Origin: an uncultured Eubacteriales bacterium
GTDB lineage: Bacteria; Bacillota; Clostridia; Christensenellales; QAND01
Assembly: GCA_900546685.1 (NCBI GenBank)
Contig: UREB01000070.1
Span: forward strand, 1 to 8,102
Direction: 5' to 3'
Length of the DNA stretch: 8,102 bases
Shown here: positions 1-5,220 of the stretch, one piece after another
Layout of the letters: each line of letters begins with the position of its first letter
Numbering within the stretch: position 1 is the stretch's first letter
Translations under genes and position numbers: made by a program
Notes under the pieces: generated by a model
The model's input: only the letters and a program-made list of their open reading frames with translations
What the model was told of the DNA's origin: nothing
Database searches by the model: none

Positions 1-4
1 TAAT

Positions 5-20
5 TTTGTGTATTTGTGTA
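5..20. repeat. Two tandem copies of TTTGTGTA ahead of yhbY
   Basis: The octamer TTTGTGTA occurs twice back to back (5-12 and 13-20) in the A/T-rich leader before yhbY. No function is recognised. The rest of bases 1-45 shows only the yhbY ribosome-binding site AAGGAG at 34-39 and no convincing promoter, so yhbY may be transcribed from a gene left of the window. A repeat this short can arise by chance. Confidence 0.35.
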
Positions 21-45
21 TTAGTTTTACGGTAAGGAGCATTAT

Positions 46-342
46 ATGTTAACAAGTAAGCAAAGAGCGTATTTGCGCTCCATGGCCAACCAAACCGAGC
101 CCATCGTATATGTGGGTAAGGCCGGTATTACGGATAACCTGATAGAGCAGGTTTCGGATGCGCTGGTGGCGCGTGAATTGATAAAGGGCAGTGTGCAGGA
201 AAACTGCCCGCTGTCTGCCAAGGAAGCGCTTAGGCAGCTTTGCGAGGTTGTGCGTGCAGAGCCGGTACAGGCCATCGGACGGAAATTTGCCTTATACCGT
301 CCCAACCACAAAGAACCGAAAATACAGCTTCCAAAGGCTTAA
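46..342 (+). CDS. yhbY: YhbY/YqeI-family RNA-binding (CRM-domain) ribosome assembly protein
   Basis: This 98-residue protein is essentially a single CRM (YhbY) domain, a KH-like RNA-binding fold. YhbY proteins associate with pre-50S ribosomal particles and are thought to assist large-subunit assembly in the cytoplasm. In the sequence, the N-terminal LTSKQRAYLRSMA helix is typical, the GxxG RNA-contact loop is GKAG at residues 24-27 (VYVGKAGIT), and the family ending IGRKFALYR is at 78-86. The length equals the usual 95-105 residues. The ATG is preceded by AAGGAG with a 6-nt gap, so the start is secure. In many Firmicutes this gene sits directly before nadD, yqeK and rsfS. Here an opposite-strand gene intervenes, and its stop codon lies only 3 bases beyond the yhbY stop. 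Confidence 0.95.
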   Translation: MLTSKQRAYLRSMANQTEPIVYVGKAGITDNLIEQVSDALVARELIKGSVQENCPLSAKEALRQLCEVVRAEPVQAIGRKFALYRPNHKEPKIQLPKA

Positions 343-345
343 AAT

Positions 346-1248
346 TTATCTTGCGTGCGCCTTTTTTGGCGGCTTGGCCGCAATGGATTTGTGGTCCGTA
401 TAGTATGCCACAAAGGCCAGGAAGAAGCACAAAGAGCCCATCAACGGATAGTATAGCCGCTGTCCTGTGATGAAGGAGGCGGCAAACAGAATGACGCCGC
501 AGGAAACATAGGCCTTGACACGCGAAGCATGCAGCGCTTCGCGTTTTAATTTTTTCAGGCTTACCCGCTTTTCTTCCAGCTTTTCCAAAAGTGCCTGCTC
601 TACCTCTTTGGCGTCTGGCAGCAGCCCCTGGCGTTGTGCCAGATCCAGGATCTTTTGTCGATTGAGTACTTGGCATTGCAGCCCTTGTAGCTCATGCAGA
701 AAGGCATGCGCAGAATCTGTCAATGGGGCAGTCGCGATGATCAGACATTCATCTACCCCCAGCTGTTGGATCTCCCGGTAACTATCTAAAAGCTGCTGAA
801 CGCTGACCTTGTTTTCAGGATGATTCTGTAAGGCAAGAATAAAGGCCGAGTTTTCATTGGCCTCGCACAATAGCCCCAGAGGATGTTCACAGACCACCCG
901 GTACCCCATATGGCGCACCAGCTGTTTGATAAGCAGCAAAAACCGCCTTCTTGGCAGCAGCACGATCTTCTCAAAGAGGTATTCCCGCGAAAGCTCCATG
1001 CGCTTTTGCTCAATGTATTTATCCAGCCGAATGCTTTTCCATAGTGCAATGGCGCATGTGGCCATCAACATGCCTACGGCGGCCAAAATGGCGGATAGCA
1101 ATACATGTGCCGTCTGCATCAGAGTAAACACATAAAGCACGGCAAAGATAACAAGGCGTAAAGCGATAAAATCAATCGACCTAGCCAAAATGCTGCGGTT
1201 TCCGTAGAGTGTTTGCCGATAATACTGGCGTAGCTGTCTATTTTCCAT
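346..1248 (-). CDS. Four-TM membrane protein with degenerate Mrr-like (restriction endonuclease fold) cytoplasmic domain
   Basis: This 300-residue protein is of unknown function. Two hydrophobic helices (about 26-44 and 47-70) and two more near the C terminus (about 246-262 and 266-284) flank a soluble region. Residues 101-205 follow the Mrr-like nuclease pattern: a helix ending in HMGYRV, a strand pair, then LALQNHPENKVSVQQLLDSY, the strand DECLIIATAP, a helix LTDSAHAFLHEL, and the terminal QKILDLA. The aspartate and the Q/E-x-K lysine expected of an active site are not seen (the segment reads ILALQN), so catalysis is doubtful. A charged, probably coiled stretch (213-238) links to the third helix. 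Two ATGs compete: 1254 lies 3 nt from GGGAGG (1258-1263) and 1248 lies 9 nt away. I prefer 1248 on spacing. The fold assignment is by eye; the gene's reality is well supported by codon-like composition, SD and length. Confidence 0.8.
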   Translation of the reverse strand: MENRQLRQYYRQTLYGNRSILARSIDFIALRLVIFAVLYVFTLMQTAHVLLSAILAAVGMLMATCAIALWKSIRLDKYIEQKRMELSREYLFEKIVLLPRRRFLLLIKQLVRHMGYRVVCEHPLGLLCEANENSAFILALQNHPENKVSVQQLLDSYREIQQLGVDECLIIATAPLTDSAHAFLHELQGLQCQVLNRQKILDLAQRQGLLPDAKEVEQALLEKLEEKRVSLKKLKREALHASRVKAYVSCGVILFAASFITGQRLYYPLMGSLCFFLAFVAYYTDHKSIAAKPPKKAHAR

Positions 1249-1319
1249 ATCCATATACCTCCCTTGTTACGGATAGTATTGCCATAAATGGAAAAGTTAG
1301 ACATTTTTATGCGATTGTT

Positions 1320-1349
1320 TTGCATTTGCTGTTGATTGTCGTTTATAAT
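1320..1349 (+). promoter_or_regulatory. Probable sigma-A promoter of nadD-yqeK-rsfS
   Basis: A perfect TATAAT lies at 1344-1349. The best upstream partner is TTGCAT at 1320-1325 with an 18-bp spacer, which keeps only the TTG of the -35 consensus. Transcription would start near 1356, a few bases before the nadD SD at 1359, giving a very short leader. This promoter would be needed because the opposite-strand gene cuts nadD off from yhbY. The 1249-1402 interval holds this promoter and the SDs of both divergent genes. I see no clear promoter for the minus-strand gene. Confidence 0.55.
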
Positions 1350-1358
1350 AAAGCCAAT

Positions 1359-1375
1359 AGGAGGAGAGTATCACG
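1359..1375 (+). promoter_or_regulatory. Strong Shine-Dalgarno site facing in-frame ATC/ACG codons of nadD
   Basis: AGGAGG at 1359-1364 is the strongest SD sequence near nadD, but no ATG, GTG or TTG follows at usable distance in any frame. In the nadD frame it is followed by ATC at 1370-1372 (5-nt gap) and ACG at 1373-1375 (8-nt gap), and the frame is open from 1361 into nadD. The annotated GTG at 1403 has no SD. Either a non-canonical AUC or ACG start is used, or there is a single-base difference from ATG here, or the distal GTG is the real start. Confidence 0.6.
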
Positions 1376-1402
1376 GAAACGCAATTCACCTTTGCTTCTT
1401 CA

Positions 1403-2026
1403 GTGCGGATCTGCCTTGAAAAAGCACATATTGGTATTTTGGGCGGCACGTTCAATCCTGTCCACAATGCGCATATCATGATGGCGCGCATGGCTCTGGC
1501 AGAGTATGATTTGGAGCGTGTCGTGTTGATTCCCACAGGCCAGCCGCCGCATAAGGAGGGAGAGCAAATTGCAAGCGCTGAGCACCGCTTGGCAATGCTT
1601 CGGTATGCGGTGGAAACGGAGCCGGGGCTTTGCGTATCCCCGATGGAAATCAAACGAAGGGGAACAACTTATACCGTGGATACTCTATACCAACTGCATG
1701 CCAGAAAGCCAGCACTCTATTCCTTTATCATTGGCGCGGATACATTGTGCGATCTGCCGAATTGGAGGGAGATTGCAAAGGTGTGTACGCTGTGTGATTT
1801 TATCGCCTTTTTCCGGGATGGCATGAATATGGAGAAAACAATGGAAGCGAAACGGTACATGGAACAAACCTATGGGGCCAAGATTCATATCAGCACTTGT
1901 AAGATTCCACATGTATCCTCTACAGAGATCCGCCGGCGTCTGTTATGCGGCCAGCCGATTTCGCAATATGTCCCTAAGTCGGTAGAGCGATATTTGCTGG
2001 AAAATGAGGTGTACCATGCCCAATAA
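1403..2026 (+). CDS. nadD: Nicotinate-nucleotide adenylyltransferase
   Basis: NadD joins nicotinate mononucleotide to AMP from ATP, forming deamido-NAD in the cytoplasmic NAD pathway. The 207-residue product carries the nucleotidyltransferase signature GGTFNPVHNAH (residues 14-24), PTGQPPHK (44-51), GADTLCDLPNWREI (111-124) and the family C-terminal motif VSSTEIRRRL (171-180). Together these cover a complete, apparently active enzyme. The start is unclear. The first canonical in-frame start is GTG at 1403, which lacks an SD, while the strong SD at 1359 would initiate at ATC 1370 or ACG 1373 and add 10 to 11 residues. Most NadD proteins begin only a few residues before IGILGGTF, so both versions carry an extension. 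The 3' end overlaps yqeK by 11 nt, consistent with one transcript and coupled translation. Confidence 0.95.
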   Translation: MRICLEKAHIGILGGTFNPVHNAHIMMARMALAEYDLERVVLIPTGQPPHKEGEQIASAEHRLAMLRYAVETEPGLCVSPMEIKRRGTTYTVDTLYQLHARKPALYSFIIGADTLCDLPNWREIAKVCTLCDFIAFFRDGMNMEKTMEAKRYMEQTYGAKIHISTCKIPHVSSTEIRRRLLCGQPISQYVPKSVERYLLENEVYHAQ

Positions 2027-2624
2027 CGCTACGATCCGGAAAATTGTATCGCAGAGGCTGTCTCATCATCGAATGCAGCATACGCTAGGGGTGGAAATGA
2101 CGGCTATACAGCTGGCCCGGTTGTATGGCGTAGACGAGGAAAAAGCATGTACGGCGGCTCTTTTGCATGATTATGCGAAGCAGCTGCCCTCCGATCGGCT
2201 TTTGGCAAAGGCACAGGCATATGGCTTGGAAATCGGCGATTTTGAACGAGCACATCCGGATCTGCTGCATGGCCCTGTTGCTGCAAAAATGGCGGAGGAG
2301 GAATTTGCCATACACGATCCGGATATTTTGGAAGCGATTACATACCATACGACGGGCAAAGTCGGCATGGGAACGCTGGCCCAGATCATCTATTTGGCAG
2401 ACTCCATTGAGCCGCATAGGAAATTTCCAGAGGCCGATGAACTGCGCAGGCTGAGTTTAAATCGCCTGCCGGAGGCGCTGTATCAATGCGCCCGGCACAC
2501 GATGATTTACTTGGCACAGAGAAACATCCCTCAGCATCCGGCAACCCAAGAGGTGTTGACATGGTTCAAACAATTACAAGAAAAGGAGCAAAATGATGAC
2601 GGAACAAGCGAAAAAGATTGCTGA
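2016..2624 (+). CDS. yqeK: HD-domain hydrolase YqeK (diadenosine tetraphosphate hydrolase family)
   Basis: YqeK enzymes are metal-dependent HD-domain hydrolases; characterised members split diadenosine tetraphosphate symmetrically into two ADP. The 202-residue product shows the metal ligands in order: H22 in MQHTLGVE, H51-D52 in LLHDYAK, H85 in LHGPVAA, H111 in TYHTTG, and D129 in YLADSIEP. It is full length for the family. Two ATGs exist. The one at 2016 has GAGGTG at 2006-2011 just upstream (4-nt gap) and gives the usual short N terminus, so I prefer it to 2004. It overlaps the end of nadD by 11 nt and the start of rsfS by 32 nt. The nadD-yqeK pair is widespread in Firmicutes, which suggests a joint link to adenine dinucleotide metabolism (inference). 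Confidence 0.95.
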   Translation: MPNNATIRKIVSQRLSHHRMQHTLGVEMTAIQLARLYGVDEEKACTAALLHDYAKQLPSDRLLAKAQAYGLEIGDFERAHPDLLHGPVAAKMAEEEFAIHDPDILEAITYHTTGKVGMGTLAQIIYLADSIEPHRKFPEADELRRLSLNRLPEALYQCARHTMIYLAQRNIPQHPATQEVLTWFKQLQEKEQNDDGTSEKDC

Positions 2625-2952
2625 ATGTGTGGCCAAGGCATTGGATGCAAAAAAGGCGTCTGATATACAGATCATAGATGTGGCAGAGATGACAATTGTA
2701 GCGGAATGCTTTGTGGTAGCCTCCGGAAGCAATCCCATTCAGGTGCGGGCGCTATCCCAAGCTGCGGAGGAGGCTGCCCAAGAGCAGCTGGCGCTGTCGC
2801 CGCTGCGCAGCGACGGGTACAACGAAGGCCGTTGGGTTGTCTTGGATTACGGCGATGTACTGGTTCACATTTTTCATCAGGAGGAACGCGATTTTTACAA
2901 TTTGGAGCGTCTTTGGAACGACGGAAACAATACCATCCAATTTCGTGCTTAA
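2593..2952 (+). CDS. rsfS: Ribosomal silencing factor RsfS
   Basis: RsfS (formerly YbeB/Iojap) binds ribosomal protein uL14 on the 50S subunit and blocks joining to 30S, lowering translation during starvation. The 119-residue product matches the whole family: KKASDIQIIDV (20-30), CFVVASGSNPIQV (39-51), the RSDGYNEGRWVVLDYGDVLVHIF block (72-94), and the ending RDFYNLERLWND (99-110). AAGGAG at 2583-2588 serves either ATG 2593 (4-nt gap) or ATG 2596 (7-nt gap), a difference of one residue. The start lies inside yqeK, 32 nt before its stop, so translational coupling is likely. Many Clostridia have a LytR-type gene between yqeK and rsfS; it is absent here. A terminator begins in the stop codon. 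Confidence 0.96.
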   Translation: MMTEQAKKIAECVAKALDAKKASDIQIIDVAEMTIVAECFVVASGSNPIQVRALSQAAEEAAQEQLALSPLRSDGYNEGRWVVLDYGDVLVHIFHQEERDFYNLERLWNDGNNTIQFRA

Positions 2953-2977
2953 AAAGGAGCGGCTGTGCTCCTTTTTT
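2951..2977. terminator. Bidirectional hairpin terminator between rsfS and the convergent esterase gene
   Basis: A 10-bp perfect stem (2951-2960 with 2967-2976) encloses a 6-base loop. The GGAGC/GCTCC core is flanked by five A on the left and six T on the right, so the RNA from either strand ends in a U run. It overlaps the rsfS stop codon at one end and the stop codon of the minus-strand esterase (TAA at 2978-2976) at the other, closing two convergent transcripts with one element. Confidence 0.9.
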
Positions 2978-3641
2978 ATTGTGATGATAAATACAGTGTT
3001 AGAGCGTCGATTCCCTGTGCTAGGCGCAGTTCGGGGTCTTGAAAATGTCCACCTGGATGGAGGATAAGCGGCGTCTGCCAAGCATCTGCTAATGCCTGCG
3101 TACATCTTTTTACCCGGGCCATTCTGGCGTTGCGTGCACGGTGCTCTTTTTGCCCAAGAGAAAGGTATAGGTACGGAGAAGACACCGAAAAGGAATGGGA
3201 CAGCGCATATTCGACCCAGCCGTCAAACCATAAGGAGCCGGAAACGGAAGCGGCAGAAGAAAAAAGGTCCGTATGATATATGCTATACAGAGCAAATAGG
3301 CCTGCCATTGAATAGCCTGCAATGCCCCGAGCGTCAACGGAAAAGGATAGCTGGGCTTCCATAGCAGGTAAGATATGATGGGAGAGCAATGAAAGAAAGG
3401 CGGACGCCTTTCCACCAAAATCTTGAGAGGATGCGAAAAGCCGGGGCGCCGGCCAGGGGGAAAGATCGTCATTCCAGTTCATACCGGTTACGCATGCCAG
3501 CACACACTTTTGCTGTAACAAAGCAAAGACATTCTCTCCTTGGGATTTTTGGCAGGGAAGCCAAATAACAGGAAAGGACCCTTCGGCTTCAGGAACGTAT
3601 AGACATACTTGGCAATGCGCAATATCGAATTCGTATTTCAT
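2976..3641 (-). CDS. Putative esterase, enterochelin-esterase-like alpha/beta hydrolase
   Basis: This 221-residue protein belongs to the putative esterase (PF00756-like) branch of alpha/beta hydrolases. The nucleophile elbow is GYSMAG with S111, preceded by DARGIAG. The segment SLGQKEHRARNARMARV (161-177) resembles the conserved 'slGdkE' region that supplies an acidic residue, and GGHFQD places the catalytic histidine at H199. There is no signal peptide or membrane helix, so it should act in the cytoplasm. The substrate cannot be deduced; relatives include siderophore, acyl-glutathione and carbohydrate-ester hydrolases. An upstream ATG (3734) would run through a terminator and overlap dacF. 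The ATG at 3641 has AGGAG at 3649-3653 with a 7-nt gap and gives a normal N terminus. It lies 25 bases after the dacF terminator, with no clear promoter in between. Confidence 0.87.
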   Translation of the reverse strand: MKYEFDIAHCQVCLYVPEAEGSFPVIWLPCQKSQGENVFALLQQKCVLACVTGMNWNDDLSPWPAPRLFASSQDFGGKASAFLSLLSHHILPAMEAQLSFSVDARGIAGYSMAGLFALYSIYHTDLFSSAASVSGSLWFDGWVEYALSHSFSVSSPYLYLSLGQKEHRARNARMARVKRCTQALADAWQTPLILHPGGHFQDPELRLAQGIDALTLYLSSQ

Positions 3642-3666
3642 GAATGATCTCCTAGTAAGGATAGAG

Positions 3667-3695
3667 AAAAAGCCGCAAATATGTTGCGGCTTTTT
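3667..3695 (-). terminator. Rho-independent terminator after dacF
   Basis: A 12-bp perfect stem (3667-3678 with 3684-3695, core GCCGCAA/TTGCGGC) closes a 5-base loop and has A and T runs at its ends. On the minus strand it begins one base after the dacF stop codon and ends in five T. The symmetry would also permit termination on the plus strand. It separates dacF from the downstream esterase gene. Confidence 0.9.
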
Positions 3696-3696
3696 A

Positions 3697-5157
3697 CTAT
3701 CGGCGCGGCCTGCGCGCGGAACGAGAACGTTCATACTCGCTGGGAGGCCTTAATTGTTTACGCTGATTTTTGCGTCCGGTTTGCCTGGCGGCTTGGCGGG
3801 CACGTTTTGAATCAGAGCCATAAAGCCTGCGGCTGTTGCGCATTTGGCGCTTGCGCCTAGGCTTTGTTAAGATGCGGAGAATAACAACCAGCAGGAAGAA
3901 AATACCGATGCACAGCAAGATGATGATGACAGGGCGAAATGCATCAGATTCTACCGGCGTTTCCGTCACCACGACGGGCTTTTTGGTAACTTGTGTACGA
4001 TATAGCTCTGTCCCGTTTAGGGAATACACAGCCTGGCCTACCGTGGCCCCATCAGGCACAGGGCCGGTAAGGCCGGGATCCAATTCATAGCTGACTGTCA
4101 GCTGAGCGCCTTCTGCGTTGAAGGCATTTGCCAAATCACTGGTTGCCTGGTAATAGATTTCGCCGTCCGGCAAAATGGGCGTGAGTACAGATGGCTCGCT
4201 ATCACCGGGCAAGATTGTTTGCAGCGGTGTGTCTTTAATTTTCTGCGTAAGATCGAGCACAGTGATGGTAAAGCCGTAATCCAGAAGCGCGCGCGCATCC
4301 ACCCAACGCTGGTTTTGGCCGCTGGTATGGTCTCCCAACACGATGGCGATGATCTCGCGATCCCCAACCTTTGCAGACGCGGCCAAACACCCGCCTGCTG
4401 CGCTGGTAGATCCTGTCTTGATGCCAGTGGCAGCATCATAGTGATAGGGCTGGTTGGATTCCTTGGTGGAAATAAAACGGTTGCTGATATAGATCGTACG
4501 CGCATCATGGCGGTTGGTCGCGGCCATTGTGTACTCGGGCGTGGATACAACGGTACGAAAGGTTTCATTCTTCATACATTCCCGCGCCAAAAGGGCCAAG
4601 TCATAGGCGGTGGTATAGTGATTTTCATTTGTTAGCCCGTGGGGGTTGGCAAAGTGCGTATTGGTCATGCCCAATTCTTGGGCGCGCTGGTTCATCTTTT
4701 CGACAAACGCGCTGATATCCCCTCCGCCCAAATCATACGCGATGGCGGCTGCGGCGTCATTGCCGGATACCAGCATCAGCCCATATAGCAAATCCTTATA
4801 ACTAAGCTCCTCACCATCATATAGGCCAACCAGGGAAGAATCACTTTCAAAAGAAGTGACTGTACTGGAACAAACCATCGTTTGCTCCAAATCCTTGCCA
4901 GATTCCAACAAAAGCAAAGCCGTCATCATTTTGGTAAGGCTGGCTGGATTGCTGCGCGTATCCTTTTCCTTTTCTGCAAGCACTTCACCTGTCGCTTCGT
5001 CCATGAGCACATAATTGGCACAGGTCGTAGTAGGCGGCCCAGAGGATGCGGGGTCGTTTTCCGCTTGTGCTGACGCTACAGAAGGAAAAACCGTAGAAAA
5101 AAGCAGAAAGAATACGAAAAATATAGAGAAATATGGAGAAAATACTTGCTTTTTCAT
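3697..5157 (-). CDS. dacF: D-alanyl-D-alanine carboxypeptidase (DacF/PBP5-like), membrane-anchored
   Basis: This low-molecular-mass penicillin-binding protein removes the terminal D-Ala from peptidoglycan stem peptides outside the membrane. From the ATG at 5157 it has 486 residues: a signal peptide (MKK, a Phe-rich core, cleavage near ASA at 28-30), then a peptidase S11 domain with S73-x-x-K76 (SLTK), S131-G-N133 and K247-T-G249, then a PBP5 C-terminal beta domain (about 298-392). A transmembrane helix follows (about 408-429) and then a 56-residue tail with 23 Lys/Arg. The usual family anchor is a short amphipathic helix, so this TM plus basic tail is unusual. A TTG at 5193 would extend the frame, but it coincides with the -35 box. 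No SD precedes ATG 5157, and the predicted start of transcription is at the ATG itself. DacF and DacB are hard to separate from sequence alone; the gene name is by similarity. Confidence 0.93.
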   Translation of the reverse strand: MKKQVFSPYFSIFFVFFLLFSTVFPSVASAQAENDPASSGPPTTTCANYVLMDEATGEVLAEKEKDTRSNPASLTKMMTALLLLESGKDLEQTMVCSSTVTSFESDSSLVGLYDGEELSYKDLLYGLMLVSGNDAAAAIAYDLGGGDISAFVEKMNQRAQELGMTNTHFANPHGLTNENHYTTAYDLALLARECMKNETFRTVVSTPEYTMAATNRHDARTIYISNRFISTKESNQPYHYDAATGIKTGSTSAAGGCLAASAKVGDREIIAIVLGDHTSGQNQRWVDARALLDYGFTITVLDLTQKIKDTPLQTILPGDSEPSVLTPILPDGEIYYQATSDLANAFNAEGAQLTVSYELDPGLTGPVPDGATVGQAVYSLNGTELYRTQVTKKPVVVTETPVESDAFRPVIIILLCIGIFFLLVVILRILTKPRRKRQMRNSRRLYGSDSKRARQAARQTGRKNQRKQLRPPSEYERSRSARRPRR

Positions 5158-5172
5158 AAAAAAAAGTATAAC
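5145..5172 (+). promoter_or_regulatory. Possible divergent promoter for the SLBB gene, overlapping the dacF -10 box
   Basis: TATAAC at 5167-5172 matches five of six positions of a -10 box on the plus strand and shares four bases with the dacF -10 box on the other strand. Its -35 partner is poor: CTTGCT at 5145-5150 with a 16-bp spacer, or TTGCTT one base on. A start near 5179 would give a leader of about 40 bases. The overlap would make the two divergent promoters mutually exclusive. Confidence 0.3.
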
Positions 5173-5193
5173 AAAGAAGAGGAAAAGTGACAA
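5165..5193 (-). promoter_or_regulatory. Near-consensus sigma-A promoter of dacF (predicted leaderless)
   Basis: On the minus strand, TTGTCA (5193-5188) and TATACT (5170-5165) each match consensus at five of six positions and are separated by exactly 17 bp. Seven T residues then lead directly to the ATG at 5157, so transcription starting 6 to 8 bases past the -10 box would begin at or one to two bases before the start codon. The would-be 5' leader is therefore absent, in agreement with the lack of any SD. Confidence 0.75.
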
Positions 5194-5220
5194 TAGTTTT
5201 ACGGGAATAAGGCGGCGGAA

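Noticed and set aside
22..32. TAGTTTTACGG before yhbY (22-32) recurs at 5194-5204 before the SLBB gene, suggesting a shared regulatory box
   Set aside because: Exact 11-base repeats are expected by chance several times in a window of this size. The shared position just upstream of a start is suggestive but not enough.
355..375. CGCC-TTTTTT-GGCG inverted repeat near the yhbY end as a terminator
   Set aside because: The stem is only about four pairs and the T run is in the loop, so it is not a credible terminator on either strand.
230..676. A 148-codon minus-strand reading frame covering the end of yhbY and the start of the membrane-protein 3' region
   Set aside because: It is Arg/Gly/Cys-rich without any recognisable domain, and overlaps two well-supported genes in other frames with no SD. 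It is a shadow frame.
3642..3734. N-terminal extension of the esterase to an ATG at 3734
   Set aside because: It would translate through the dacF terminator and overlap dacF. The ATG at 3641 has a well-placed AGGAG, and homologous starts resemble MKYEFD.
4098..4568. A 156-codon minus-strand frame inside dacF that could suggest a frameshifted gene
   Set aside because: The dacF frame is uninterrupted with SxxK, SxN and KTG in place, so there is no frameshift; this is an out-of-frame shadow.
4219..4635. A 138-codon plus-strand frame antisense to dacF
   Set aside because: It lies wholly inside the catalytic region of dacF, has no start signal and has no family features.
5158..5193. Extension of dacF to a TTG start at 5193
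   Set aside because: That TTG is the first half of the -35 box, no SD precedes it, and the added residues would sit in front of a complete signal peptide that begins with MKK at 5157.
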